From: CAJWBT01 sp964401855
GTDB taxonomy: Bacteria; Chloroflexota; Dehalococcoidia; Lucifugimonadales; UBA3495
Length of the DNA: 5,294 bases
Direction: 5' to 3'
Assembly: GCA_964401855.1 (NCBI GenBank)
Contig: CAYOAF010000191.1
Coordinates: 1-5,294 of the forward strand
The position numbers and the translations under genes were made by a program. Below are positions 1 through 5,294 of the stretch, piece after piece (position 1 is the stretch's first letter; each line of letters begins with the position of its first letter). Below the pieces are notes generated by a model, which was not told where the DNA came from, ran no database searches, and was given only the letters and a program-made list of their open reading frames with translations.

Positions 1-1163
1 AAGTGCTCATCCGGCTGTTCCAACTTGCCTCTGCCCAACAGGCCCTTATCGCATCGGGCATTTTGGAGATCATGGACGACGGCTACGGCTTCCTCCGCCA
101 GATCGCCACGCCGGGCACCGCCGGTGACGTGTACATCTCCCAGTCTCAGATCCGCCGTTTTGGATTGAGGACCGGCGACACTGTCACGGGGCAAGTGCGG
201 CCTCCCAAGGAGGGAGAGCGGTATTTCGGACTGGTCCGGGTGGAAAAAATCAACAACGTGGACCCCGAGCAGGTCAATAGCCGGTACCGCGCCCAGTTCG
301 AGCTGATGACTCCGATCTTCCCTGAACAGCAGGTGGTCCTGGAGACCGATAGCGGCAACCTGTCCACGCGGATGATTGACCTGTTCGCTCCCGTCGGCAT
401 GGGGCAGCGCGGCTTGATCGTATCTCCCCCCAAAGCCGGCAAGACCACCATATTGAAGCAGATTGCCCATGGCGTCACGGTCAACTCCCCGGAAGTGCTG
501 CTCATGGTCGCCTTGATCGGCGAGCGGCCGGAAGAGGTTACCGACATGCGCCGGGCGGTGAGGGGCGAGGTTTTCGCTTCCACTTTCGACGACTCGGTAG
601 AGGAGCAGTGCCGTGTGGCGGAGTTGGCCCTGGAACGGGCCAAGCGTCAGGTGGAATTCGGACGCGATGTGATGATCTTGTTGGACAGCATCACCCGGCT
701 CACCCGGGCCTACAACCTTGCCGTTCCCTCAAGCGGCCGCACCCTCTCCGGGGGGATCGATCCGGTGGCCCTCTACCCGCCCAAGAAGTTCTTCGGCGCT
801 GCCCGAAACATTGAAGAGGGCGGAAGTCTGACCATCGTTGCCACCTGCCTGGTGGACACCGGCAGCCGGATGGACGAGGTCATTTACGAGGAATTCAAAG
901 GCACCGGCAACATGGAACTCCATCTGGACCGCCGGTTGGCGGAGCGGCGCTACTTCCCCGCCATCGACATCGTCCGCAGCGGCACCCGCCGGGAGGAGCT
1001 GCTGTTCAGCGAAGAGACCTTGAAGCAGATTTGGCTGCTGCGGAGGATGATCAGCCTCATCTCCAACGATGGCTCTGCCACCGCCACCGAGCGGGTTTTG
1101 GAACGCCTGTCCAAGTCGTCCAACAACCGGGACTTCCTCGCGAACCTGAACAAGGAAGCCTGA
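1..1163 (+). CDS. rho: Transcription termination factor Rho (5' end beyond window)
   Basis: Hexameric RNA-dependent ATPase/helicase that ends transcription by tracking along nascent RNA. The frame is open from the left edge. The GTG at base 3 is probably not the start, because its first ~18 residues align with the middle of the Rho N-terminal helical domain; roughly 35 to 40 residues should lie upstream. Counting from that GTG: the RNA-binding cold-shock domain starts with GYGFLR (27-32) and includes RPPKEGERYF (66-75); Walker A is PPKAGKT (142-148); the catalytic Glu is E174 in GERPEE; Walker B is ILLD (225-228); the Q loop lies in VPSSGRTLSGG (241-251); the R loop is DTGSR (285-289); the arginine-finger positions are R316 and R329. 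From Walker A onward a constant offset of 37 matches E. coli numbering. Two differences from E. coli are G173 at Asp210 and R289 at Lys326. rpmE, often found after rho in other bacteria, is absent. No intrinsic terminator follows. Confidence 0.97.
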   Translation, partial: VLIRLFQLASAQQALIASGILEIMDDGYGFLRQIATPGTAGDVYISQSQIRRFGLRTGDTVTGQVRPPKEGERYFGLVRVEKINNVDPEQVNSRYRAQFELMTPIFPEQQVVLETDSGNLSTRMIDLFAPVGMGQRGLIVSPPKAGKTTILKQIAHGVTVNSPEVLLMVALIGERPEEVTDMRRAVRGEVFASTFDDSVEEQCRVAELALERAKRQVEFGRDVMILLDSITRLTRAYNLAVPSSGRTLSGGIDPVALYPPKKFFGAARNIEEGGSLTIVATCLVDTGSRMDEVIYEEFKGTGNMELHLDRRLAERRYFPAIDIVRSGTRREELLFSEETLKQIWLLRRMISLISNDGSATATERVLERLSKSSNNRDFLANLNKEA

Positions 1164-1503
1164 GGACGCCTTGGCGTGCTGTTGAGCCGGGAGCATAGGG
1201 ACCCATCTTTTGTCTGATCCGCCGCCGGCATCCGCGGCCGATTCCAGCCAAAGGCGGCCGATTTCCGGTAGCTGGTCTTTCTGAGTTTGGCTGGCGTCGC
1301 CGGGCCCGCCGCTCCTGATACTACGCCACCGGCCTCCGGCAGATGCCGCGGCATGACCAGCCGTCACGATAATCCTGGCATGTTCTTGGGACCGCTGCCA
1401 GGCCCCGGCCGTCGGAAGGGCTCGCCTGACCTTGGGTTGGGCCCGGGCCCGGCCTCCAGTTCGAGCGGCTGCTTCGATATCGAGGCCCACTATTCCAATT
1501 CCT
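1164..1503. other. Intergenic spacer, rho to TPR lipoprotein, no gene supported
   Basis: I see no credible gene here. The short open frames are low-complexity Gly/Pro/Arg translations with no recognisable domain. There is no GC-rich hairpin followed by a T tract, so no intrinsic terminator for rho is evident; a 4-bp hairpin just after the rho stop (1166-1177) lacks a T run. The spacer does hold three perfect palindromes (ATGCCGCGGCAT at 1343-1354, GGGCCCGGGCCC at 1439-1450, TCGATATCGA at 1474-1483) and a direct repeat GCGGCCGATT at 1234-1243 and 1254-1263. No convincing -35/-10 pair was found for the downstream gene, although its promoter probably lies here. Confidence 0.6.
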
Positions 1504-1508
1504 GGTGA
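1504..1508 (+). promoter_or_regulatory. Ribosome binding site of the TPR lipoprotein gene
   Basis: GGTGA ends five bases before the ATG at 1514 and can pair with the 16S anti-Shine-Dalgarno. It supports this ATG, which also places a typical lipoprotein signal peptide at the very N-terminus. Confidence 0.55.
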
Positions 1509-1513
1509 CTTGA

Positions 1514-2359
1514 ATGATACTGCGAAAAACCCTCGCCGGACTCGTCGCGCTCACGGTTCTAATATTGGCCTGCGGTGGGTCGGCGACTACTTCGATCCCC
1601 TCCCCTACCTCCACCCCCCCTTCGGTATCCGGTCCTATTCTGGAGCCAACTGCGACTCCAATACCTCCCACTCCGGTCCCCACTCCCGCCCCGCCGGCCG
1701 AGGCGCAGGAGCATTTTGACGCTGGCGATGAACTCCAGAAAGAAAAAAAAGACGGAGAGGCGATTGCCGAGTTCAACCAGGCCATCGAGCTGTATCCCGA
1801 GTATGCCGTGGCTTATAACCGGCGGGGTGCGGCTTATTTCTTCCTGGGACAGTTCGAGCGCGCGATACAGGATTATGACCAGGCTATTCTTCTGGATAAG
1901 AATTTTGCCAAGGCTTTCAACAACAGGGGCTCGGCTTACTTGAAGTTAGGTGAAACCGAGCGCGCCATAGAAGATTACAATCAAGCCATTCTACTCGATG
2001 TGGACTATGGCGACGCCTACAACAACCGCGGCGCGGCGAACTACCGGATCGGACAGTTCGCACGGGCCGAAAGTGATTTTGAAGATGCGATCATGTTGAA
2101 CTACGAAGATGCCGGCGCCTACCTCAACCGGGGCTTGGCCAGAATCGAGCTGGAGCAATTTCGTCACGCGATAGAGGACTTCAACCAAGCCATTAGCTTG
2201 GATAGGGATTACGCCGATGCCTATGCCAGCAGAGGCCTGGCCTTTACCCGGCAAGGTAGAGACGCCGATGCCGAGCAAGACCTGGACAGGGCGGCCGAGT
2301 TGGGGTTGGACCGGGCGCTTCTGGAACAATTGGCCGAAGGACTGAGGCAGCTACGGTGA
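1514..2359 (+). CDS. TPR-repeat lipoprotein
   Basis: Predicted surface lipoprotein with a protein-protein interaction scaffold; partner and pathway unknown. The 281 residues begin with a short basic head (MILRK), a hydrophobic segment (about 7-18) and a lipobox ILAC with the lipidated Cys at residue 20. A Pro/Thr/Ser-rich linker (about 25-62) would space the domain from the membrane. Six tetratricopeptide repeats of exactly 34 residues follow without gaps: 64-97, 98-131, 132-165, 166-199, 200-233 and 234-267. Repeats 2 to 5 carry the (N/R)RG signature in helix A, and repeats 1, 2, 3 and 5 carry an (N/D)QAI motif in helix B. A short helix caps the C-terminus. No enzymatic domain is visible. 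Third codon positions look more A/T-rich than in neighbouring genes, and an A8 run sits at 1743-1750. It is read alone on + and faces the amidase gene. The lipoprotein and TPR calls are strong; the biological role is not known. Confidence 0.9.
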   Translation: MILRKTLAGLVALTVLILACGGSATTSIPSPTSTPPSVSGPILEPTATPIPPTPVPTPAPPAEAQEHFDAGDELQKEKKDGEAIAEFNQAIELYPEYAVAYNRRGAAYFFLGQFERAIQDYDQAILLDKNFAKAFNNRGSAYLKLGETERAIEDYNQAILLDVDYGDAYNNRGAANYRIGQFARAESDFEDAIMLNYEDAGAYLNRGLARIELEQFRHAIEDFNQAISLDRDYADAYASRGLAFTRQGRDADAEQDLDRAAELGLDRALLEQLAEGLRQLR

Positions 2360-2429
2360 CGAAGGCCGCCCTTCCTTCCTACCAATCCAGGAGAGACCGG
2401 AGGGGCCGTATTTTCCAGCTACCGGCCGA
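2360..2429. other. Convergent spacer between TPR gene and amidase gene
   Basis: Two opposing genes end here, so a bidirectional terminator would be expected. Two weak inverted repeats exist: GAAGG-ccgc-CCTTC at 2361-2374, directly after the lipoprotein stop and followed by a pyrimidine stretch, and GGCCG/CGGCC at 2404-2408 and 2423-2427 with a 14-base loop. Neither has a proper T tract, so no terminator is called. Rho-dependent ending of both transcripts is an alternative. Confidence 0.4.
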
Positions 2430-3854
2430 CTACGCCGCCGCGAGGGCAGTCCTCTCGTGCCAAGGGGTTGCCTGCTCGTAGGCGTGGGCAGCCCGGAACA
2501 GGGTCGCTTCGGCGAAGGGACGGACCCCCAGTTGGAGCCCTATGGGCAGGTTGTCCGATGTGAAACCGCCGGGAATGGAGATGGCGGGCATCGACGTGAG
2601 GGCATAGCACCCGGTGTAGGAACGGCGGAAGAAAAACCGGGACCGGACGTCCTCTGCATTTTGGAAAGGGGCGCTGAGGGCAGTATGCTTGGGGGCAGGG
2701 TAGGGCGACGTGGGGCACACCAGCACATCCACCTGCTCCAGGGCCTCCATGAACTGCCGGCGCAGCAGCACTCGGGCTCGGGCGGCCCGGTTGTACACCT
2801 TGGAAGGCATCAAGGCTGCCGCTTGCAGCCGGGTCCTGGTGGCCCGGTCCAGCTCGCCGGGCCTGGCCCGCAGTATGTCGTCGCGAGCCCCGGCCCCTTC
2901 GGTATCCGCAATGCCAACGAAGACGGCCCCCGCCAAGGGGACCAGGGGAATGGACACCTCTCGTACCTGGGCACCCAGGCCCCGGAAGATCTCCATGGAC
3001 TTTTCAACCGCTTGTTTGACCTCGGGGTGCATGTCTTCACTCTCGTGCAGCTCGCGGATCAGGCCAACCCGCAAGCCCCGGCCCCCGGCATCGAGGTTGG
3101 CGGTATAATTAGGGACCGGCCTCCGGCTGGTGTAAGGGTCCTTGGGGTCAAACCCCGCGATCACGCCTAGCACCAACGCACAGTCCTCCACCGTCTTGGC
3201 CATCGGAGCGGCGGAGTCTAAAAACCAGCACATGGGGGTCATTCCGTAGCGGCTCACCCGCGTAAAGGTAGGCCGCAGCCCCACGACGCCGCAGTAGGCC
3301 GCCGGACCCCGGCCGGAGCCGCCGGTGTCCTCGCCCACCGAGGCGGCGCACAAATGGGCCGCCAATGCCACCCCGGACCCGCTGCTGGACTCCCCCGGCG
3401 TCCTCTCCAAGTCCCAGGGGTTTGCCGGGACCCCCCACGGCGGCTGCTCGGTGCCGCCCATGGCCAGTTCGCTGAGGTTCAGCTTGCCCAGCAGGACCGC
3501 GCCGGCCTGTTTGATCTTGGCGATGACCGTGCCGTCCTCATCCGGGACAAAGTCCCGATAGACCCGGGAGCCGTTGGTGGTGAGGATACCTTTGGTCCAG
3601 AACTGGTCCTTGACCGCAACGGGCACGCCGAACAGGGGTCCCAGGGCGTCGCCCCGCGCCTGGGCGCGCTCTGCCTGCCGGGCGGCCTCCAGGGCTTCCC
3701 CCCGGCACACCGTGATGTAGGAGGACAGCCTGGAGTCCAACCGGTCGATGCGCTCCAGGTAGGCTTGAACCGCTTCAACAGGCGAGACCCGCTTGGACCG
3801 GATGGCCGAGGCGGTCTCGGCCGCCGAGAGCATGGCGATATCTTGGCCGGTCAA
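2430..3854 (-). CDS. Amidase-signature family hydrolase (GatA/AtzE-like)
   Basis: Ser-cisSer-Lys hydrolase of the amidase-signature superfamily, predicted to cleave a C-N amide bond; substrate unknown. I start it at TTG 3854, four bases after a strong AAGGAGG, giving 474 residues beginning MTGQDIAMLSAAETA, a normal N-terminus for the family. The longest frame starts at GTG 3932 and adds 26 low-complexity residues that run across this ribosome site. From the TTG start: catalytic Lys82 in VAVKDQF, cis-Ser156 in GESSSGSG (154-161), nucleophile Ser180 in DTGGSGRGPAA, then the conserved CGVVGLRPT. The C-terminal part has the family motifs MPAISIPGGF, LPIGLQLGVRPF and AYEQATPWHE. Two motif changes are unusual: GESSSG for the common GGSSGG, and Gly in place of the usual Ile after the nucleophile. 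The gene upstream encodes a GatC/AtzG-like small protein and no gatB is present, so this is less likely to be the tRNA amidotransferase GatA. No signal peptide, so probably cytoplasmic. Confidence 0.92.
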   Translation of the reverse strand: MTGQDIAMLSAAETASAIRSKRVSPVEAVQAYLERIDRLDSRLSSYITVCRGEALEAARQAERAQARGDALGPLFGVPVAVKDQFWTKGILTTNGSRVYRDFVPDEDGTVIAKIKQAGAVLLGKLNLSELAMGGTEQPPWGVPANPWDLERTPGESSSGSGVALAAHLCAASVGEDTGGSGRGPAAYCGVVGLRPTFTRVSRYGMTPMCWFLDSAAPMAKTVEDCALVLGVIAGFDPKDPYTSRRPVPNYTANLDAGGRGLRVGLIRELHESEDMHPEVKQAVEKSMEIFRGLGAQVREVSIPLVPLAGAVFVGIADTEGAGARDDILRARPGELDRATRTRLQAAALMPSKVYNRAARARVLLRRQFMEALEQVDVLVCPTSPYPAPKHTALSAPFQNAEDVRSRFFFRRSYTGCYALTSMPAISIPGGFTSDNLPIGLQLGVRPFAEATLFRAAHAYEQATPWHERTALAAA

Positions 3855-3858
3855 CTTT

Positions 3859-3865
3859 CCTCCTT
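3859..3865 (-). promoter_or_regulatory. Strong Shine-Dalgarno that decides the amidase start
   Basis: The minus strand reads AAGGAGG, then AAAG, then TTG (3854-3852). It is a full match to the anti-Shine-Dalgarno and lies 25 bases from the next in-frame ATG (3833), too far for that codon. The upstream GTG at 3932 has only a weak purine stretch before it. The four-base gap to TTG is slightly short but workable. Confidence 0.7.
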
Positions 3866-4013
3866 TTGAGGTCTGGCCTACTCTCGGGTTTGCTGGAGGG
3901 GCCGATGCGTCATGGGGACTCGCGGTCTCCACTCTGCCAGCTTTGAAGGCAACAACGCCGGGGGGACAAGGCCGGCCGCGGCTGCCGTCTCAAGGGGCGG
4001 CTTCCCCATCGGC

Positions 4014-4196
4014 TTATGGTTCCTCCGGGAAAATGACTACCGGTTGAATGCCGGATAGGTCCAGCTCCGTGAGGCGCTCGAGTTCCAGCATCAGGCTGCC
4101 GAACCGGCTGGCCACCTCAGCCACCTCCTCTCCCGCGATGGTGATCCCGGCCAGCTGTGCCAACTCCCGGACCCGGTCTTCTTCGGACCATGCCAT
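4014..4196 (-). CDS. GatC/AtzG-like small amidase partner protein
   Basis: A 60-residue protein, probably the small helper subunit of the amidase encoded next on the same strand. It resembles the helical part of GatC and the short DUF4089/AtzG proteins: VRELAQLAGITI (9-20), a central helix VAEVASRFGSLMLELERL (25-42), then ELDLSGIQPVVIFPEEP to the end, like the closing (D/G)xEPxxxF segment of these families. GatC usually has about 95 residues; the C-terminal stretch ending in an RxDxV-type motif is missing, which fits AtzG length better. The ATG at 4196 has AAGGGAGG five bases upstream, and a promoter -10 box lies within the 48-residue Arg/Trp-rich extension of the longer frame, so the short start is preferred. 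In GatCAB and AtzEG the small subunit wraps around and stabilises the amidase; that role here is inferred. The gap to the amidase start is 159 bases, unusually wide for an interacting pair. Confidence 0.78.
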   Translation of the reverse strand: MAWSEEDRVRELAQLAGITIAGEEVAEVASRFGSLMLELERLTELDLSGIQPVVIFPEEP

Positions 4197-4201
4197 GGCA
4201 G

Positions 4202-4209
4202 CCTCCCTT
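4202..4209 (-). promoter_or_regulatory. Ribosome binding site of the GatC/AtzG-like gene
   Basis: The minus strand reads AAGGGAGG followed by five bases (CTGCC) and ATG. The strength and spacing select the 60-residue product over the longer open frame. Confidence 0.75.
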
Positions 4210-4226
4210 TGTCTTCTCCGGAATTC

Positions 4227-4255
4227 AATATACCTTTGGGCCGGCCACGTGTCCA
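4227..4255 (-). promoter_or_regulatory. Sigma70-type promoter for the small protein/amidase pair
   Basis: On the minus strand TGGACA (4255-4250, five of six matches to TTGACA) is separated by exactly 17 bases from TATATT (4232-4227, five of six matches to TATAAT). Transcription would start near 4220, leaving a leader of about 24 bases that contains the ribosome site of the GatC/AtzG-like gene. The A/T-rich patch stands out from GC-rich surroundings. Prediction only; no operator-like repeat is obvious over it. Confidence 0.65.
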
Positions 4256-4393
4256 GACGAAAGCCGGTTGAACGGCATGACCTTCCTCCATGGCTACACC
4301 AGCTCCTTCGCCATCTTCCGGCCCAGGTACTGAGGACCATCTCAGGGGGTGGTCGCGAACCCGGCCCAGCCGCTGCCGCGTCAACCGTTAAAG

Positions 4394-5149
4394 CTACTGT
4401 TGAAGCTTCACTGGGTTCCGTAGCACGCCAACTCCTTCCACTTCCACTTCGCAGACGTCGCCGTCCATGAGTTCGCCTGGCTTCCCCGGGGTGCCGGTGT
4501 AGATCATGTCCCCCGGCTCCAGGGTCATGAACTGGGTTGCGAATGAGATGATGGTGGGAATGTCGAAGATCAGGAACTTAGTGGTTTCCCCTTGGACCTC
4601 CTTGCCGTTGATCCGGCAGGCAACCCGCACGTTGTGAGGGTCGATGCCGGTCACAATGAAGGGGCCCGCGGGAGAGAAGGTGTCCGTCGACTTGGCCCGC
4701 CACCAGTTGCGGTCCGCCTGCTGCCAGTCGCGGGCGCTCACGTCGTTGCCGCAGGTGTAGCCCAGGACGTGCTGCATAGCCTCCTCTTTGGGCACGTCGC
4801 GGCACCGGTCTTTTATCACGACCACCAGCTCGCACTCGGCATCCATCTTAGTGGTACCCTTGGGCCGGATGATGGTGTCGTCCGGGCCGATCACCGAGCT
4901 GAGTGTCTTGAAGAAAACCATGGGCTCAGCGGGGGGTGTCCGGTCTCCCAGGTGGCTGGAGTAGTTCAGCCCGATGGCCAGGATTTTGGACGGGAGGCAG
5001 GGGGCCAGCAGCTTGACCGCCGATAGCTTGTGGGAATGGTCGGTCACCTTGTAGTCCTCGAAGGGGCTGGCGCTCAGCTCCTTAACCGTCTCTCCTTCCA
5101 CCACCCCGTAGCTGACCTGTCCGTGGGCGAGATACCTAGCGAATTTCAT
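4394..5149 (-). CDS. Fumarylacetoacetate hydrolase (FAH) family protein
   Basis: Metal-dependent enzyme of the FAH superfamily, which hydrolyses, decarboxylates or isomerises 2-oxo or 2-hydroxy-dienoic acid intermediates, often in aromatic-compound breakdown. The 251 residues are the usual single-unit length. An N-terminal region (MKFARY...YGVVEGETVKEL) resembles the DUF2437 domain often fused to this fold. The lid/active-site motif is GLNYSSH (60-66) with His66. Predicted Mg2+/Mn2+ ligands are Glu105 and Glu107 (AECEL) and Asp136 (NDVSARD). Lys153 lies in AKSTDTFSPAGPF, and TGTPG (218-222) plus the C-terminal GDVCEVEVEGVGVLRNPV are family standards. Asp69 stands where many relatives have Glu three residues after the His. 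The ATG has AAGGAGG ten bases upstream. It follows the oxidoreductase gene by 42 bases on the same strand, so co-transcription is likely. Exact substrate cannot be assigned; 2-hydroxyhepta-2,4-diene-dioate isomerase or acylpyruvase-like activity are possibilities. Confidence 0.93.
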   Translation of the reverse strand: MKFARYLAHGQVSYGVVEGETVKELSASPFEDYKVTDHSHKLSAVKLLAPCLPSKILAIGLNYSSHLGDRTPPAEPMVFFKTLSSVIGPDDTIIRPKGTTKMDAECELVVVIKDRCRDVPKEEAMQHVLGYTCGNDVSARDWQQADRNWWRAKSTDTFSPAGPFIVTGIDPHNVRVACRINGKEVQGETTKFLIFDIPTIISFATQFMTLEPGDMIYTGTPGKPGELMDGDVCEVEVEGVGVLRNPVKLQQ

Positions 5150-5159
5150 GGCTATTGCT

Positions 5160-5166
5160 CCTCCTT
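5160..5166 (-). promoter_or_regulatory. Ribosome binding site of the FAH-family gene
   Basis: The minus strand reads AAGGAGG (extending to AAGGAGGAG at 5166-5158) upstream of ATG 5149. It supports this start and lies inside the 42-base gap after the preceding gene. Confidence 0.75.
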
Positions 5167-5191
5167 GGATTGTTGGGTCTGGGGCCGGCCG

Positions 5192-5294
5192 CTAGCTTTC
5201 GATGACCAGCTTGCCAAAGAAGTCCCGAGCCGCCATGGTGCGGTGGGCTTCGGCGGCTTCCTCCGGGGGAAATACCCGGCCTATGATACCGTGG
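5192..5294 (-). CDS. Medium-chain dehydrogenase/quinone oxidoreductase, C-terminus only
   Basis: Only the last 33 codons and the stop are inside the window; the gene continues past the right edge. Translated on the minus strand it includes RVFPPEEAAEAHRTM and then FFGKLVIES before a TAG stop (5194-5192). This matches the closing segment of medium-chain dehydrogenase/reductase (MDR) proteins such as zinc-type alcohol dehydrogenases and zeta-crystallin-like NADPH:quinone reductases, where an FPLEEAAEAH-type helix and a HFGKIVL-type final strand are typical. The part present cannot show whether the zinc site or cofactor-binding motif exists, so alcohol dehydrogenase and quinone reductase remain open. 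The FAH-family gene begins 42 bases downstream, suggesting one operon. Confidence 0.82.
   Translation of the reverse strand, partial: HGIIGRVFPPEEAAEAHRTMAARDFFGKLVIES

Noticed and set aside
1166..1177. Hairpin just after the rho stop as an intrinsic terminator
   Set aside because: The stem is only about four base pairs around a CTTG loop and no T tract follows.
1368..1373. GATAAT as a -10 box for the lipoprotein gene
   Set aside because: No -35-like hexamer lies 16 to 18 bases upstream, and it would give a leader of about 130 bases.
729..1490. Long minus-strand open frame of 253 codons across the rho gene
   Set aside because: It lies antisense to the clearly real rho coding sequence and its translation has no recognisable domain; a GC-rich shadow frame.
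1287..1508. Small open frame of 73 codons in the spacer after rho
   Set aside because: Composition is Gly/Pro/Ser/Arg-rich with no domain similarity and no good ribosome site; typical of random open frames in GC-rich DNA.
2404..2427. GGCCG/CGGCC inverted repeat as a bidirectional terminator
   Set aside because: Five-base stem with a 14-base loop and no T run on either side; likely chance in GC-rich DNA.
4197..4340. N-terminal extension giving a 108-residue GatC-like protein
   Set aside because: The extension is Arg/Trp-rich, unlike the family, overlaps the predicted promoter and the ribosome site of the shorter ATG start.
4330..4345. CTGAG/CTCAG hairpin as terminator of the oxidoreductase/FAH operon
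   Set aside because: Short five-base stem with a six-base loop and no T tract on the minus strand side.
4256..4393. Possible remnant gene between the FAH-family gene and the promoter
   Set aside because: Translations on both strands are short or interrupted and match no family I recognise.

Overview
The window carries six protein-coding genes from a fairly GC-rich bacterium, two of them cut by the window edges. The Rho sequence, the lipoprotein with a Pro/Thr linker before TPR repeats, and the amidase / small helper / FAH-family / MDR oxidoreductase gene set suggest a Chloroflexota member (SAR202- or Dehalococcoidia-like). This is inference: there is no rRNA or other decisive marker, and other GC-rich phyla are not excluded.

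Layout. The left part reads on the + strand: the transcription terminator Rho (5' end outside the window), a roughly 350-base spacer with no convincing gene, and a lipoprotein with six in-register TPR repeats. A 70-base convergent spacer separates these from the right part, which reads entirely on the - strand. In transcription order that part holds the C-terminal end of a medium-chain dehydrogenase/quinone oxidoreductase, a fumarylacetoacetate-hydrolase-family (FAH) enzyme 42 bases downstream of it, a roughly 200-base spacer with a good sigma70-type promoter, a 60-residue GatC/AtzG-like protein, and an amidase-signature (AS) enzyme.

How they fit together. Rho is housekeeping. The oxidoreductase and FAH enzyme look like part of a catabolic operon for carbonyl or dicarboxylate intermediates; the substrate cannot be read from the sequence. 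The small protein and the amidase look like a two-gene unit with its own promoter. The arrangement recalls GatCA without GatB, or the AtzG-AtzE pair of cyanuric acid degradation. It is the most interesting part of the window: a probable amidase plus small-subunit complex with an unusual serine motif (GESSSGSG for the usual GGSSGG) and unknown substrate. The amidase probably starts at a TTG codon with a strong Shine-Dalgarno, not at the upstream GTG of the longest reading frame.

No tRNA, rRNA, CRISPR array, insertion sequence or phage gene was seen.
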